A DNA stretch of 64,000 bases. It comes from Branchiostoma belcheri. Lineage: Eukaryota; Chordata; Leptocardii; Amphioxiformes; Branchiostomatidae. The notes below the pieces were generated by a model. It was not told the origin of the DNA. It searched no databases and was given only the letters and a program-made list of their open reading frames with translations. Shown here piece after piece: positions 1 to 12,000 of this stretch; position 1 is the first letter of the stretch, and each line of letters starts with the position of its first letter. The position numbers and the translations under genes were made by a program. Location of the stretch: positions 2,026,185 to 2,090,184 of the forward strand of contig NW_017803965.1 in assembly GCF_001625305.1 (NCBI RefSeq), written 5' to 3'.

Positions 1-79
1 GGGCGTCAGGAAAGTCACCAGGATCGTTACAGAAGAAAAGCAGCCAGAAGTAACCGAAGTTCGAAAAGTGACGAAGACA
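1..79 (+). CDS. Exon, 5'-truncated by window edge: VRKVTR-type repeat
   Basis: Reading from base 2 gives GVRKVTRIVTEEKQPEVTEV and then RKVTKT. The exon ends in phase 0 before GTAAGT at 80. It is the same Thr/Val/Arg/Glu repeat as the next exon, which begins with TIEQPEVTEV after the acceptor TCAG at 211-214. The true 5' end of the gene lies outside the window. Confidence 0.65.
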
Positions 80-3000
80 GTAAGTTTAAAACGCTTCATT
101 CGTCGCACGAATTTCCGGTAATTGCCTTCGTCATAAGGGTATAAAATCAAAATAATTACTTTGCCAAATGCTACATAATGCAGCTTTAAATTTGTTCTCT
201 CGCGTCTATGTCAGACTATAGAGCAACCGGAAGTGACCGAGGTGCGTAGGGTGACACGCACCGTCGTTGAGCAACCGCCGGAAGTGACCGAGGTCCGCCG
301 GGTGACCCGTACCGTGACCGAGCAGCCGGAGGTGACCGAGGTCCGCCGCGTGACCCGTACAGTGACTGAGCAACCGGAAGTGTCCGAGGTCCGCCGTGTG
401 ACCCGCACGGTGACCGCCCAGCCGGAAGTGTCCGAGGTCCGCACGATCACGAGGACGGTGTCCGAGCAGCAGCCCCAGGTGACCCAGGTCCGGAAGGTGA
501 CCCGCACCGTGTCCTCCGGCGACCAGAAACCGGACGTGAAAACGACAACCTTCCGTACCGTCACTAAGGCAGAACCCCCAGAGGTAGGGACACCAACGAT
601 GACCTTAAATGTTGGAAAATGCTACTAGTATCTTATTTTTCGGGAAATACAATGTCTTTTGGTGCTTCAATATTGGAGAATCACAGGACTTTTCTCCGAT
701 ATGGTGATGAAAGAAGCGAAAGAGGAACGAGAATACGGAGATCTCAGACCGCCATGAAAAATTTAGATCTTGCGTGATGGTGACTGTGTCGTCTTCTGAT
801 ACAAGTCCTTTGGTTGAAAGTGGTTTCTTTAAATCATTTGTTTTTTTTTGTAGTTTTGTAGTAACTGCCCTTTCTGTCCAAGGTACGCAAGACAACCAAA
901 GTCATGACAACAGTGATGAAGGGCGAGCCTGTGACTAAAACTGAGACAAAGGTCGAGAAACTGGCCGTCAAACCTGAGACCAAGGTCCGCACAATCACCA
1001 AGGTTAGTCTGCTACCGTTTTCTTTGTCATTTTCTTGTGTTCTATTTCTTTTTTTCTTCTTTTTCTTAGTATTTTCTTTGTTTCTTTCCTTTTCCTTTTT
1101 TTCTTTCTCCCTTTCTCTTGTCTTACTTACTTACTTTTGGTTTTTCTTGCCTTCTTTCCATTTGGCCCGTTACTGATCTTCTCCTAACATTTCTTTATTA
1201 CTGTAATTCTTGCTTTTCTCCACCTTCTCTAGTTTCTTCCTTTCCCAACCACGAGGACTAAATGAATTCTAGGTATGTAATCTGAAGCATGTTTGGTTCC
1301 GGCCAGCACTTCCCGTCTCGTAAAGAGTCGTTGCCATTTGACACGGTAAAAACAGCATTCCGATTGCAAAAGCAAGGCAGCAAAAGATATTAGTGAAAAA
1401 AGACAAGTACATACGCTCGGATTCGAACCTGGGTCAAAAAGCCTAATTCAAAAACCCTAATCTTCTACGCCACGAAATATCACGCTGTTGACGGAACGTT
1501 CTGACTTACATCTTGTCTTACCTCCTTGGATATTTCTTTAGGTGGAACCGCCTAAAATTGTTCGCAAAGTCGAAGTGAGAGAAGCGCCCCCTACCGTGAA
1601 GACAGTGGTGCGCAAAGTAGAGACCGCCCCAGAAGTCAAGAGAACGGTCATTGAGGCACCTCCAATGGTACATATTACTTGTAGATAATATATAACTTTT
1701 AGATAAAGCAGAACATTCGTATTCCTTATTAAACTTGACAAACCTTGTGTCATTAGCTCCATATGTTCGTACATCTACAACTGCCTCAAGAAGCGAGAAG
1801 ACGTTGAACCTGTAAATAGAAGTACGCATTAGTATGTATAGTTTTATTAAGATATTACAGTAATTTTTACTGTTTATTCATCACCTGTAATTCGACAGTA
1901 AGAGCATGGACGTACAATAAAGATCTTTTATTCATACATACATTTACCGTTATTTCTACCACTGCAGAAAGTTTACAAGAAGTTCACCCGGGTAGAGCCG
2001 TCGGGCCCGTCCCGTGTGAAGGTGCGCCGGACGGAGTTTGAAGCCGGGCCCGGGGACATCGAGACCCGCAAACTGAAGCACCGCATCATCACTACCACCA
2101 CCACTACCACTACTGAAGGTGGGGAGACCACAGAAGATATCGGTAGGTCCTTACTCTGACACAAAGTTTTAATATCAACTAAAGAGGTAATAATTGTTTA
2201 CCTTCAAATGGTCTAACGAACTACCGCTATGTTTATTCTTATACTTAAACAAATTCATATATATGGTGACCAGCCCCTCCAACTTGCCACATGATGTAAG
2301 TCAAAGCCACATGATGTCTGCTACAGGACCAGTTACCATGGTGACAGACGTCTGTTCTAGGTCATTGACATGTGTTTGAAGAAGAAGGAAAAGAAACTGA
2401 GCAAAAGAATGTGTTTTCCTTCTGCGAAGGTAAACACAGCAAAAATAGGAAATTTCATACCTCCATGAAGTATTTTGAGTTTCTGTGAACTTATTGGCAC
2501 AGCCTTGACTGAATTTCAACAGGACATGACAGAAATCTTGCTGGGAGACTGGGAGCTTGTTGTGACAAGCCCTGAGTGGGTATACCCCAATAACTGTGTG
2601 AGAGGCTTCCTCCAGCCTGTAGGGATACCAATTAGCTATAGACTACTATCTTGACCTTAATGTCAATCTGTGGTTAACGTTACAAACCACCTTCCCAGTG
2701 CATCCAGATACCTACGAACTACGGACACAGCCAAAGAAATGTTATCGTCTCGAAATTTTAACGTTAGGCTGACACTCAATACCTGATTCTATTTGTAAAC
2801 AGGTCCACTCTCATATTAAGACTGAATAAGACCCCCCTTAAGGACCGTCATTGTCCTCTGTCAGCCGAGCATCTCCCAAAGTTGACAACAGGAGTAAAGC
2901 CGTGTGACGGACGTTTGTTTGTTGTACATGCAAACACACGCGTTCTGCTCTTATACGGTCCGACCGAATATAGGTCGGCTCTCGATCGCACCACAAGGTC

Positions 3001-6000
3001 CCATTCGTCGTACAATAAGTCCACGACAGGGAACAGTCATATATGCAGATGTGTCGTCCACCAATCTTCAACTGTCTTGTAGGAGAAACTTTGTCGTCGC
3101 CTTTGTCGTTGGATGCTTTCAACATCTCACCACAACTGAATGTAATGACGTTTGTGGATATAGGCCGGTAGGACTGTTTCAGTCTTCGGTGGAAAAGTGG
3201 GTGCAGTTTGGTCGATTATTTTAAGTACTGTATATTCAGATACATGTACCTCTGTGCTCTATACTTATAATGAATGTCTATTGAAACAATGTGAACAATT
3301 TTCTGCTTAGGGAAACTGCAGAAAGTATGTGGTTTGTGCTGTTTTATAACAGAACAGTTCAATCGACTATACCTTACATTTAGGGTTTACCTGTTTCGAC
3401 GCGGGATATCTCAGTTGAATACACTTTACATAAGTTCAGATAGTTTACAGTTTTTTCTGTTTTGAAACAGGGCGTCTAAGTCTTGTACGCGGTACATCAC
3501 ATACAGTGTGTCCCCAGTAATGCTTTGTTGTTGTTCTGCTCTGATAGAAAACTCCTGGACTAGAACAGGGCTCAGAAACATAACTATGTCTGAAGCGAAA
3601 TGTGGTCAAGAATAGACAGATGATTTTTATCGATTGTCGTAATTTTACTATTAATCAGTTAAGACCCTCTAAGAGGAAACGTTGCCGAAAAAATTGCCAA
3701 AGTTGGGCGCAGCAATGACCCCATTCGATTTTTCAGGGGAGTAAAACTGATTTCCAAAACCAATTTTCTGATCTTTTTTTTAATGTAGCAGGTTTAATCA
3801 ACCCTGTCCATACGGATATCTTTGAGGCAAAAGTGCGACGTCGCTGACGAAAAACGGTTGCTTGTTATTAAAGCATCGTACGTTGGCTGGTTCTAGCTAT
3901 TTATTGGTGGTACCAAAAATAAGGGATTCCTCACGTAGCTTGTTTTGAGGCTATTTCAAACGCTTTAAGTATGAAATGATGGCGAAAATGTGCTAAGAAC
4001 TGGCAATATCAAACAAAGTTCCTCATCCAGACTATTTTTGTTTTGTGCCCTGAAATTGCATTGGGTGCCTACCTATTGCGTAACCGTCCAGGACTCGGAG
4101 GTAGACTCAAGCTGTGACACACGTGTGGAAATCCCTGCCTGTTGAAATCGCGCCCAGGAATTTCAAACATGTACCCCAGGAGACCGAGCTACGAGCATCA
4201 CTTACGTGGCCTCTTCCCGCTCCCAGGATATCCCTTTTCCTCTTGTGGACTTTTAGGGGGAGAAAACTGGCGGGATTTAATTTGTTATTCAAACCCAGTT
4301 ATGCAGACAAGGCTATCTGAGGTGTTTCCGAGTGCGTGAAAATCTGTTGATAACAGAGTAATGTATACAGACATGTCAATTTCGATAAAGCAACATAACC
4401 TTACAAGCTTGGGCTTGTCAATGTCAGGAAATTATGGGTTTCCAAGGGACATTACCTCATACTGTTTATTTGTTCTTGATGCTTTCAAAACACTAGATTC
4501 CTTGGCTAGGACAGGTCCTCTGTATATTTTTCCGTCAATAGTATTCCGACATACAGTGCGTTTTTCTTGCATGAGTCATTTATGGGGGGCCTGCATGCCT
4601 TTTTTCGTAAGGCGTAATTAGGCCTTTTTAGTCCTCGTAATCCGTAGGCAGCCTCCCCAAAATCAACGTAATTAGTAATTATAGTACATTAGCCGCAAAG
4701 CATCAAGTCATAATCAGCTCTGAGGCTTTAACGTAATTCGTAATTGGCGGCGAAGATTTTGCGTAATTTGTAATCTCTACCCCCATGGAGACCCTCATTT
4801 GCACACCGTTGCCAAAGTTTGCACCAAACCATACCGTTACAATTTGAACACAAATTGGTCCCAAGATTGATAAATGACATCTTAAAGCACTCAGCAGGTG
4901 TCACGTCAGTTTGAGAGACTGTGTTATCTTAATCTGTCTGTAAATAAACCCCCTCAACCCCTCCAGTCGCTGAGAGTTGAAGTTCAGACAAGATTCAAAC
5001 TTGCCGCTGACCCGAACCCTGCATACCGGTACATCACCTGTCATGACGTCACGGTCCCGCCAGATGTTGTGCCTTTTCTCGGGAGCGAAGCAGCCTTGGG
5101 GGATGACGAAAGACGATATTGTGCGTATATATAGTCCGAAGGCTCGCCTCTTCGAGCATATAGGACACAAAGGTGTTTCCAAACTCCCCTGAGATAGCCT
5201 CGCGTCGTTGGGGACAGAAAGAGAAGGACGGTCGGTGGAGGTGTGTAAAGATCTAGGCGGAGCTGGTGTCGTGAACATGGGAGAAGTTTGCCAGTCTGCG
5301 GTGGTAGTAGAAGAGAACAAAATCTTCCTCTTCGTCTCGACAAGAAGGCCGTCAATAGACCTATCTGTTCGTGAGTAACATTTTCTTACCCACGGTTCTA
5401 TCGCTAGGTGAAGTGTATGTGCACTTGTTGGTATGGCGGGAACTGTGTAGCCTTGAGGGAATATGTCGTCTGACAGCGACGTCAATCATCCAATCAGTTC
5501 CGTCCTTTTACGGGCCATCATTGGCTTTCAGTATGTATGCTCGTCAAGTTCAACCGAGGTGTGCCAGAGTTTCTTTTCTTCTTTAACATCGGTAGTCGGG
5601 GCTGCAGTGAATGTACTTAGACGAACACTTTAAGTGGCGACAGGTTGAAGTATCTTCGAAGGACGTCTTATAAGAGCTACACAGGTGATATCGCAATTTT
5701 AGTGCGCTTTAAACGAAACAGGTACACTCGGGAAAGGGTGGGTCGACATGCTCTATTTCAAAGACGTGGTTTTAGCGGTAGAGTTTGTTTTGTATATTTC
5801 TCTACTCGCCTGCCCGTTGAAGCGTTTTCTCTTTGTGGGAACCGCCCGGATTTTCACCCTCTTGTGTGATGTTTTGGTACCATCCCTGTTTTCCTTGCTA
5901 AGACAAAAATAGATCACAAGCACGTGCTTGGGACAGATCTTTGTTGAACTCCATGCATGGTATCTCGTCTGCATGGTTGTCACTGTCTATCCCGTAAAAT

Positions 6001-9000
6001 GAAGAAACTGAAAAGTCCATCAATTTACGACTATCTTAACTTGTTTCTTAAGTTACTTGTTAACGGTGCGTGTGACTTATGTCACCCCGTTCTGTCAAGG
6101 TCGCCTCCTGCCTAGCCGAAGTATTATTGTTGTTTCTCTTCGAGACACACTGTCTGTCTCTTTACAGCGCTCATATTTTCAAAACAGAGTCACTCCGACT
6201 TCACAGACATGTTTCACACAAACGTGACTGAACTTGGGTGACCTCTCTGTTTGGTTGGGTGGCGGCGAACTGTTCCTTTTATAATTTATGGGGAGTTTCT
6301 TGCACTTTTAGTTGGAGTGTTGAGCAACGTCAAACTGCAGAAAGTCTTCTACGTGTGCGTGTGCTGTCTTAAAGCAGAACAGTTCAATCGACGACACCTT
6401 ACACTAGCGCTATCATGAGGTTTCTCCAGGCAGACTGGAGGTCAGAAAGCATGCTAAGCTAATGATATATTGGAGTAAGTAGGATTTCGTTAGTTTCTAA
6501 TTACAGGTAAAATAGTGTAAAATCGTACAGAGTCACTCCAAAACCAGACATGTTTCACAGAAACGTGTCTGCACTCGGGTAACACCTCTGTAACGTCAGA
6601 AGGGTGAGTGGGGACTGTGTCTTTTATGGAGTGTTTCTTGCACTTTTACGTGGAGTGTTGGACAATGTCAAGTACTCCTCCCACATACTGGGTCTCTAAG
6701 GATGCCAGCCCACACTGGTGGTACCATGGAATTTCTATAGGCAGAATGGAGTGCGGAAAACGTGATGCTGAGCTGATGAGATATTGTACTGTAGTAACTA
6801 GAAATCAGCAAGTTTGTAATTAGAGGTAAAATTGCATTCATCGTGTGTAATCAACATTGACTAGCTTAATCTCAATGACGAAATTTTATCTTGAAGCCTT
6901 TCCCAATAAGTATAACTTGTGTATTCACGGCTCAAAATACCACCTCAGACAGTTTTTTTAGTATATGATCCATACTTTATAAATTATGCGCAAGATTTGT
7001 CTGGTGACGTAATTTTCCATGCATGTTTTATGCACAAAAATGTATTTCAAGCCCTGTGGTTGTTAAGCCTTGTCTGTTTGGTAATGTGGCAATGCTAGTA
7101 GTAAAAAACGTACGTTTATGTTTTCTACATCATTTATCATTTCTGACACGCTGTCGTTATGTTTCACATACAGAAACACGGACAGAAGAAAGCACCGAAG
7201 TGGACGAAGGCAAGAGGGTCGGCAAAATCACCACATACAGGTGAGAGTGGGTCAAACTTCATGGCTACAGTGGTGCATTGTAGTTACTTGACAATGTGCA
7301 TGTTAACATTATCTGTATTCTCTTCTTTTGTTGTGATCTGTACTTAACCCAAAGGGTATGTGTGTACAACAAATTGTACTACATTCAACAATGTATTACA
7401 TTCATTCATTCATTCATTCATTGTTAGTCTGATGGAGACTACCCCCTGTCAGTGATCACACACGTAGCAGTGCTGACGATACCCAGTGTAATTAAGTGGA
7501 AGGAACAGGTACCTCGAAGGTCTGTAACCTCCGTGGCCCGACCAGGCGCCTTCCTGACTTCTCCATACTTGAAATGCCTCTGAGCTGAAGACACCCCAGT
7601 TCTTGAGCAGACGCCAAACATGTGAAAAAGAGACGTCAAAAAGCCCAAACTGTCAGCCGTGGCAGCCCTCTGTTGGGTGGCGTTAACGTATGTGCAGCAG
7701 CTGAACCTGGCATTTCCTGTTTTGGCTCGGGAACTGCCGTTTCGGTTCAAGTCTGGATGTGCAGATTCACGAATTCCTTCAGCGTTAGGCCAGCAAGTAC
7801 TTTTTAGCGGACTAATCAGGACCTGATAACTAGGCTCTTGGTCCTGGCTAGAAAACTTCATATATTTGTCTGTATCTTTGCACGAACGTATCTGATCAAT
7901 CCGTTGTCTTAGAAAAAGAAATCAAACATGGCACGACATACATTGCAAGTACATTGCGTCTTCTAGCTTTTACGCGTCTTCTAGCTGTTTCAACTCTTTC
8001 TGGTGGTTGGATGTTAATTCAAACCTCGGCGAAAGTTGCCAAAACACGCGAAATTGAATCGTCCTTGAGGTCTGTAAGCCAAAGCTCGCTCTGTCATCGC
8101 GTGGTTCTGCCAACACGTCCCTTACCTACGTCAGTGACGTTCCAAGACTTGACACTGTGTGATGGGTCACTGGACGCTGCCGACAGGGAGGCTAACAGAG
8201 GGGGTTCCCAGGAACCAGATACCTGTTTTTCTCTTCCTTGTTGAGCTCCTAAAGCATTGACCAATTGACCTATAGGTAGTAATTCTTTCTACCCGTTTTG
8301 ATTTTTTGATTGCTTGCTAGTTTTGTGCAGTTATACGAACCCACAAGTTTCAGCGGAAGATCATCTCGAACTATTGTAATCATCCATAGCAATGCCTTCT
8401 AGTTTGATAGTTTTATCAAAACCTGGAGTTAAACTTGCTTTTTGTCAAAAGTCACCCCGACCACTGAAGTAAGAGACTTATGTAAACTACATTGTATCAA
8501 ACCTCAGAGGAGTAACAGAGTTCATAACGCCCTGACAAAGGCAGATGACAACTTGCTAAAACAATGGACCATATTTACTATTGAAGATGCCAGCTAGCAC
8601 ACCTCATAGCAGACTCCTAGCTGTTTGATATTGCTGTTTTTCGGACCGCGTATTGTTGTTTTCTGATAGCTGTTTTGTTGCTGCCTTTTCGTCACGTCGA
8701 TATAGAACCATCGAATGTATTTCTGTACCTAGGCAGAAAGTTCCGGTAAGAAAACTCTTTCCCAGCCTCAGGAACGCGTCTCTCACTCCAGCGGCCGGGG
8801 TGAGGAGACCTTCCTGCGCGCAGGATGTTTGCGGGACCTCGGCACGTCAGGAATTCCACACAAACTGTCGATCGACCAGGTCTTATTTGGCGCTTGGCGG
8901 GAGAATTCGCTTCCTGCTACATACAGCAGCACCTTGGCGATCTGCTTTGCGTTTCCGAGCGGCCTAGTGTCTGTTTCCTGCCAATCTAACGTCATGTCTC

Positions 9001-12000
9001 CGTAGCCTGGGCGCCAGACTGCTGCTAGGGCAGTATACAGGCTAGCTCCTCCTCTCCAGGGCCAACTTGTCCCCAAGGAAATCTTACCACCTCAGTCTTT
9101 TACCATACAGTCATCTTGTGCCCTTGGGAAAGGCACTTTACACGACTTTCCTCACTTAACTCAAGTGAAAATGAGTATTGTCCTGTTCCGTATTTGTCCT
9201 CTGCGTTGGTGACGGTATAAAATAAGTTGATATACTAGTAACTTGAGTGTGCCGTCACCATGTCCAGTCATGAAATGTCGGAATAAAAAAAAATACAGTC
9301 ATCTCAGTTAGACCCCACAGTGGTTGGACCCTGTGCCAGTGGGTTGTAATGTTTATATAACGTGTTTTCACATGTAAACAACAGATCTTACCCGCATCTT
9401 AAAGGCTTACCATCCGCACAAGGAAGCGATTGTTGATTCTCAAGACGGTGGTTTCAAAATGACATCTTGCTAATCCTAGCTATCACTATGATGGTAGAAA
9501 ATATCGCATCGCGCGTAAACTTAGTAGGCTGGTACACTGACAAGTTATGTGCTTTCTATTTTTTTATAAATCTTTAAATCCCCTAGCTGTCACAGATTCG
9601 GGACCTTCCTCCGACCAGGCCAACCAAGATCGGCTGAAGTTCGGGAACAGTCTGACCAGATTTAGGCCACGCCTACCTTTCTATACGAATCGAATTGAAT
9701 TTGAGTCAAATTTGAGTCAAATTTCACTGCCAACCATGTCCCGACCAACTTCCGAACACCAGCCAACCATGGGCGAACCTCCCGGGATCCCGTCAACACC
9801 CGAATGTTTAATTTGAGCATGTTGAAACATTCGGCTGCGCACAAAAGCCGACCTGGCCGAATACCAGTCAACCACAGCTGACCTTGCTCCCGACCTACTC
9901 CTAACTATGGTTTGTGGGTTCGGCTAATGTTTGACTATGCGAGATGTAATAAATGGAGAAGGCGATATCACCATCGCAGACAACGGCTAGTATTTGCCAG
10001 ATTTTTTGGTAAATGATTTATTTTGCTACGGGAGTCAGAAAGTAAGGCCCCCCTGCAAATTTCTGACGTGTCTTTATTCCCAAAGATAAAACAAATGTCA
10101 TGTATTTTATACATGTCACTTACACCACAACTGTCAACCATGCAGACTTGAGGGCGAGCACCCCGTGCGGCGCGGAGAGGAACTGCAGAGGGACGAGGCT
10201 ACGCTCAGGGAGGTGCGGCTGAACCGCCTGCGCGCTCGGTTCGAGGCCGGGGAACAGCTGACGGACGAGGAGAAGATCTCCATGCAGAGGATGATTGAGG
10301 AGGAGAGGACGTCCATGCCTGGACCCGGGGTATCATGGGAACTACGTCATAAGTACGTCACGTCTTATCATAACACAAAAGAACATGTGTTGGTATATGA
10401 CATTAACTAACACTTTTCCCAACACTGGAAGGTATTGTACTTAAATAGACAATTTGCTTGCACAATTTGCTGATTGCTGTGGTCAGTTGTCCTTAAGGTC
10501 ACCTGATTGAAGTAGTTGGTCATTCATCCTGATGGAGGCCACAGTGACCACCGAAATTTAGTCCAATTCCTTTGTCTTCCTTGTTAGAACAAAAACTACG
10601 TCACTTATAACCCGTAAGCTTTTCTTCGTGTTGACATTTTGTCCACAGTTATCTACTATCGTTTTATAGCCGAATCTCCAGCCTTTGTCTGGATAAATGA
10701 CCCACTACTTTGAGCGCATGTCTTTTACGGGCTGGCGACCCCAATAGTGGGTCACAGGCGTCTGGAAGCCTGTGTTAACCACCCTTCTCCCCCTCCAGGT
10801 TTGAGAAGGGCGATGTCAGGAACGCGGAGCTGAACATCCAGCGGGAAGTTGCCACCGAGGTGGTGAAGGACAGCTACGGTCAGCTCATCCCCAAGTTCGA
10901 CCGTGGAGAGGTCCATACCGCTGAACCTACATACCAAGGCAAGGCACAGAAAATCTTTTGTGGGGGACATTCGCACAAACATTGAATTTTCACAGCAAAA
11001 CTTGGCGATAGTTAACTGTGATCATGGGGGCGCTTTGCAGCTGAACACACTGCCTCCCTACATTTCTCTCTGTTGATAATAGTTAAGATAGGCTATATAG
11101 TTTTGTAGCTATTATCTTTTGGCATTCTTCCATCTCGAAAGATGGAGATAGCACTCTGCTGTTGTAGTAGACACTGCAGGTTTGAAATTTGAAACAGAAT
11201 CAAAGATCACTTTCTTAGCGTATTCTTCATTTGTCGTTAGCAGGCTTTCCAGCTGTGGCGTAACGTTTTTCCTAAACTGTCTTTGTTACCTTTTCCAAAC
11301 GGAGCAGGCGAGAAGCCAGAAGACGTACCGAAAGGCGTTTCTACCGTCTTCAAGAGGAAGTTTGAGAAGGGAAACGTGCAGAACGCCGAGTTGTTGGACT
11401 TCTCCGAGGAGGCTGTGGTCGCCATGGGCGCCGCAAAGGGACTGAAGGGCCCATTCGAAATGAACGCCGACATGGTCCACAACGCCGAGTTCAACATTCA
11501 AAAAGAACAGTGTCCGCTCTACGACAGGTTGGCACCTTTTACTTTGTTACGTTTCTATAGCTATGTGGTTACTTTCATCACTGTAGTTCCTTCAGTGCCT
11601 AGTACTGCTTTTCAATGAGTTAAAACACGTATAATCCAGACAAGTTACATACCTAGTTCTATTGGTATAACAGTACTTGTTTCTCGACTTTGCAGGTACG
11701 TGCCCGAAAAAAAGAAGTTCGAAAAGGGCGACGTATCAAACCTAGAATTCGACAAGAAACCAAAGATCGAGTTAGCCAAAGAAATCAAGTACATCAAGTT
11801 TGAAAGGAAGAAGGCGGAACCTGTGGAACAAGAAGTTGGGACCGTCTTCACCAAGGACGTGCCTCCACCGGAAGTAAAGGTCGTCAAGGAAACCATGAAG
11901 AAGAAGTTTGTCGTCGGCGATGTCCACAATGCAGAGTTCGAAGAACTGCAGAAGCAGTATCGCCAAGAAACAGTGGGTGAACTACAAGAGGTACAGCTAG

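Larger units (their letters stand above)
2143..7173. other. 5-kb intron holding an alternative promoter/first exon and repeats
   Basis: No constitutive exon was found in this intron. It contains a dispersed 300-bp repeat at 3715-4075, a CpG-rich island-like stretch at about 5040-5370 with a TATA box and candidate first exon, and a tandem duplication at 6187-6838. The remaining sequence (about 2150-3700, 4080-5040 and 5400-6180) shows no coding potential that I can support. Confidence 0.5.
7241..10145. other. 2.9-kb intron with SINE and family-B repeat debris
   Basis: It holds a (CATT)n run at about 7400-7422, a SINE tail at about 9105-9295 (CCTTGGGAAAGGCACTTTACACGAC-type body) and a family-B MITE at about 9592-9945. 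No exon could be supported; the short ORFs at 7439-7861 and 7954-8244 have no recognisable features. Confidence 0.45.

Noticed and set aside
2838..3224. Overlapping short ORFs on both strands
   Set aside because: No splice-site context, repeats or motifs; consistent with chance in intronic sequence.
4901..5485. 194-residue minus-strand open frame
   Set aside because: No domain, no splice or promoter context, and it overlaps the plus-strand candidate first exon in a CpG-rich patch where stops are rare by chance.
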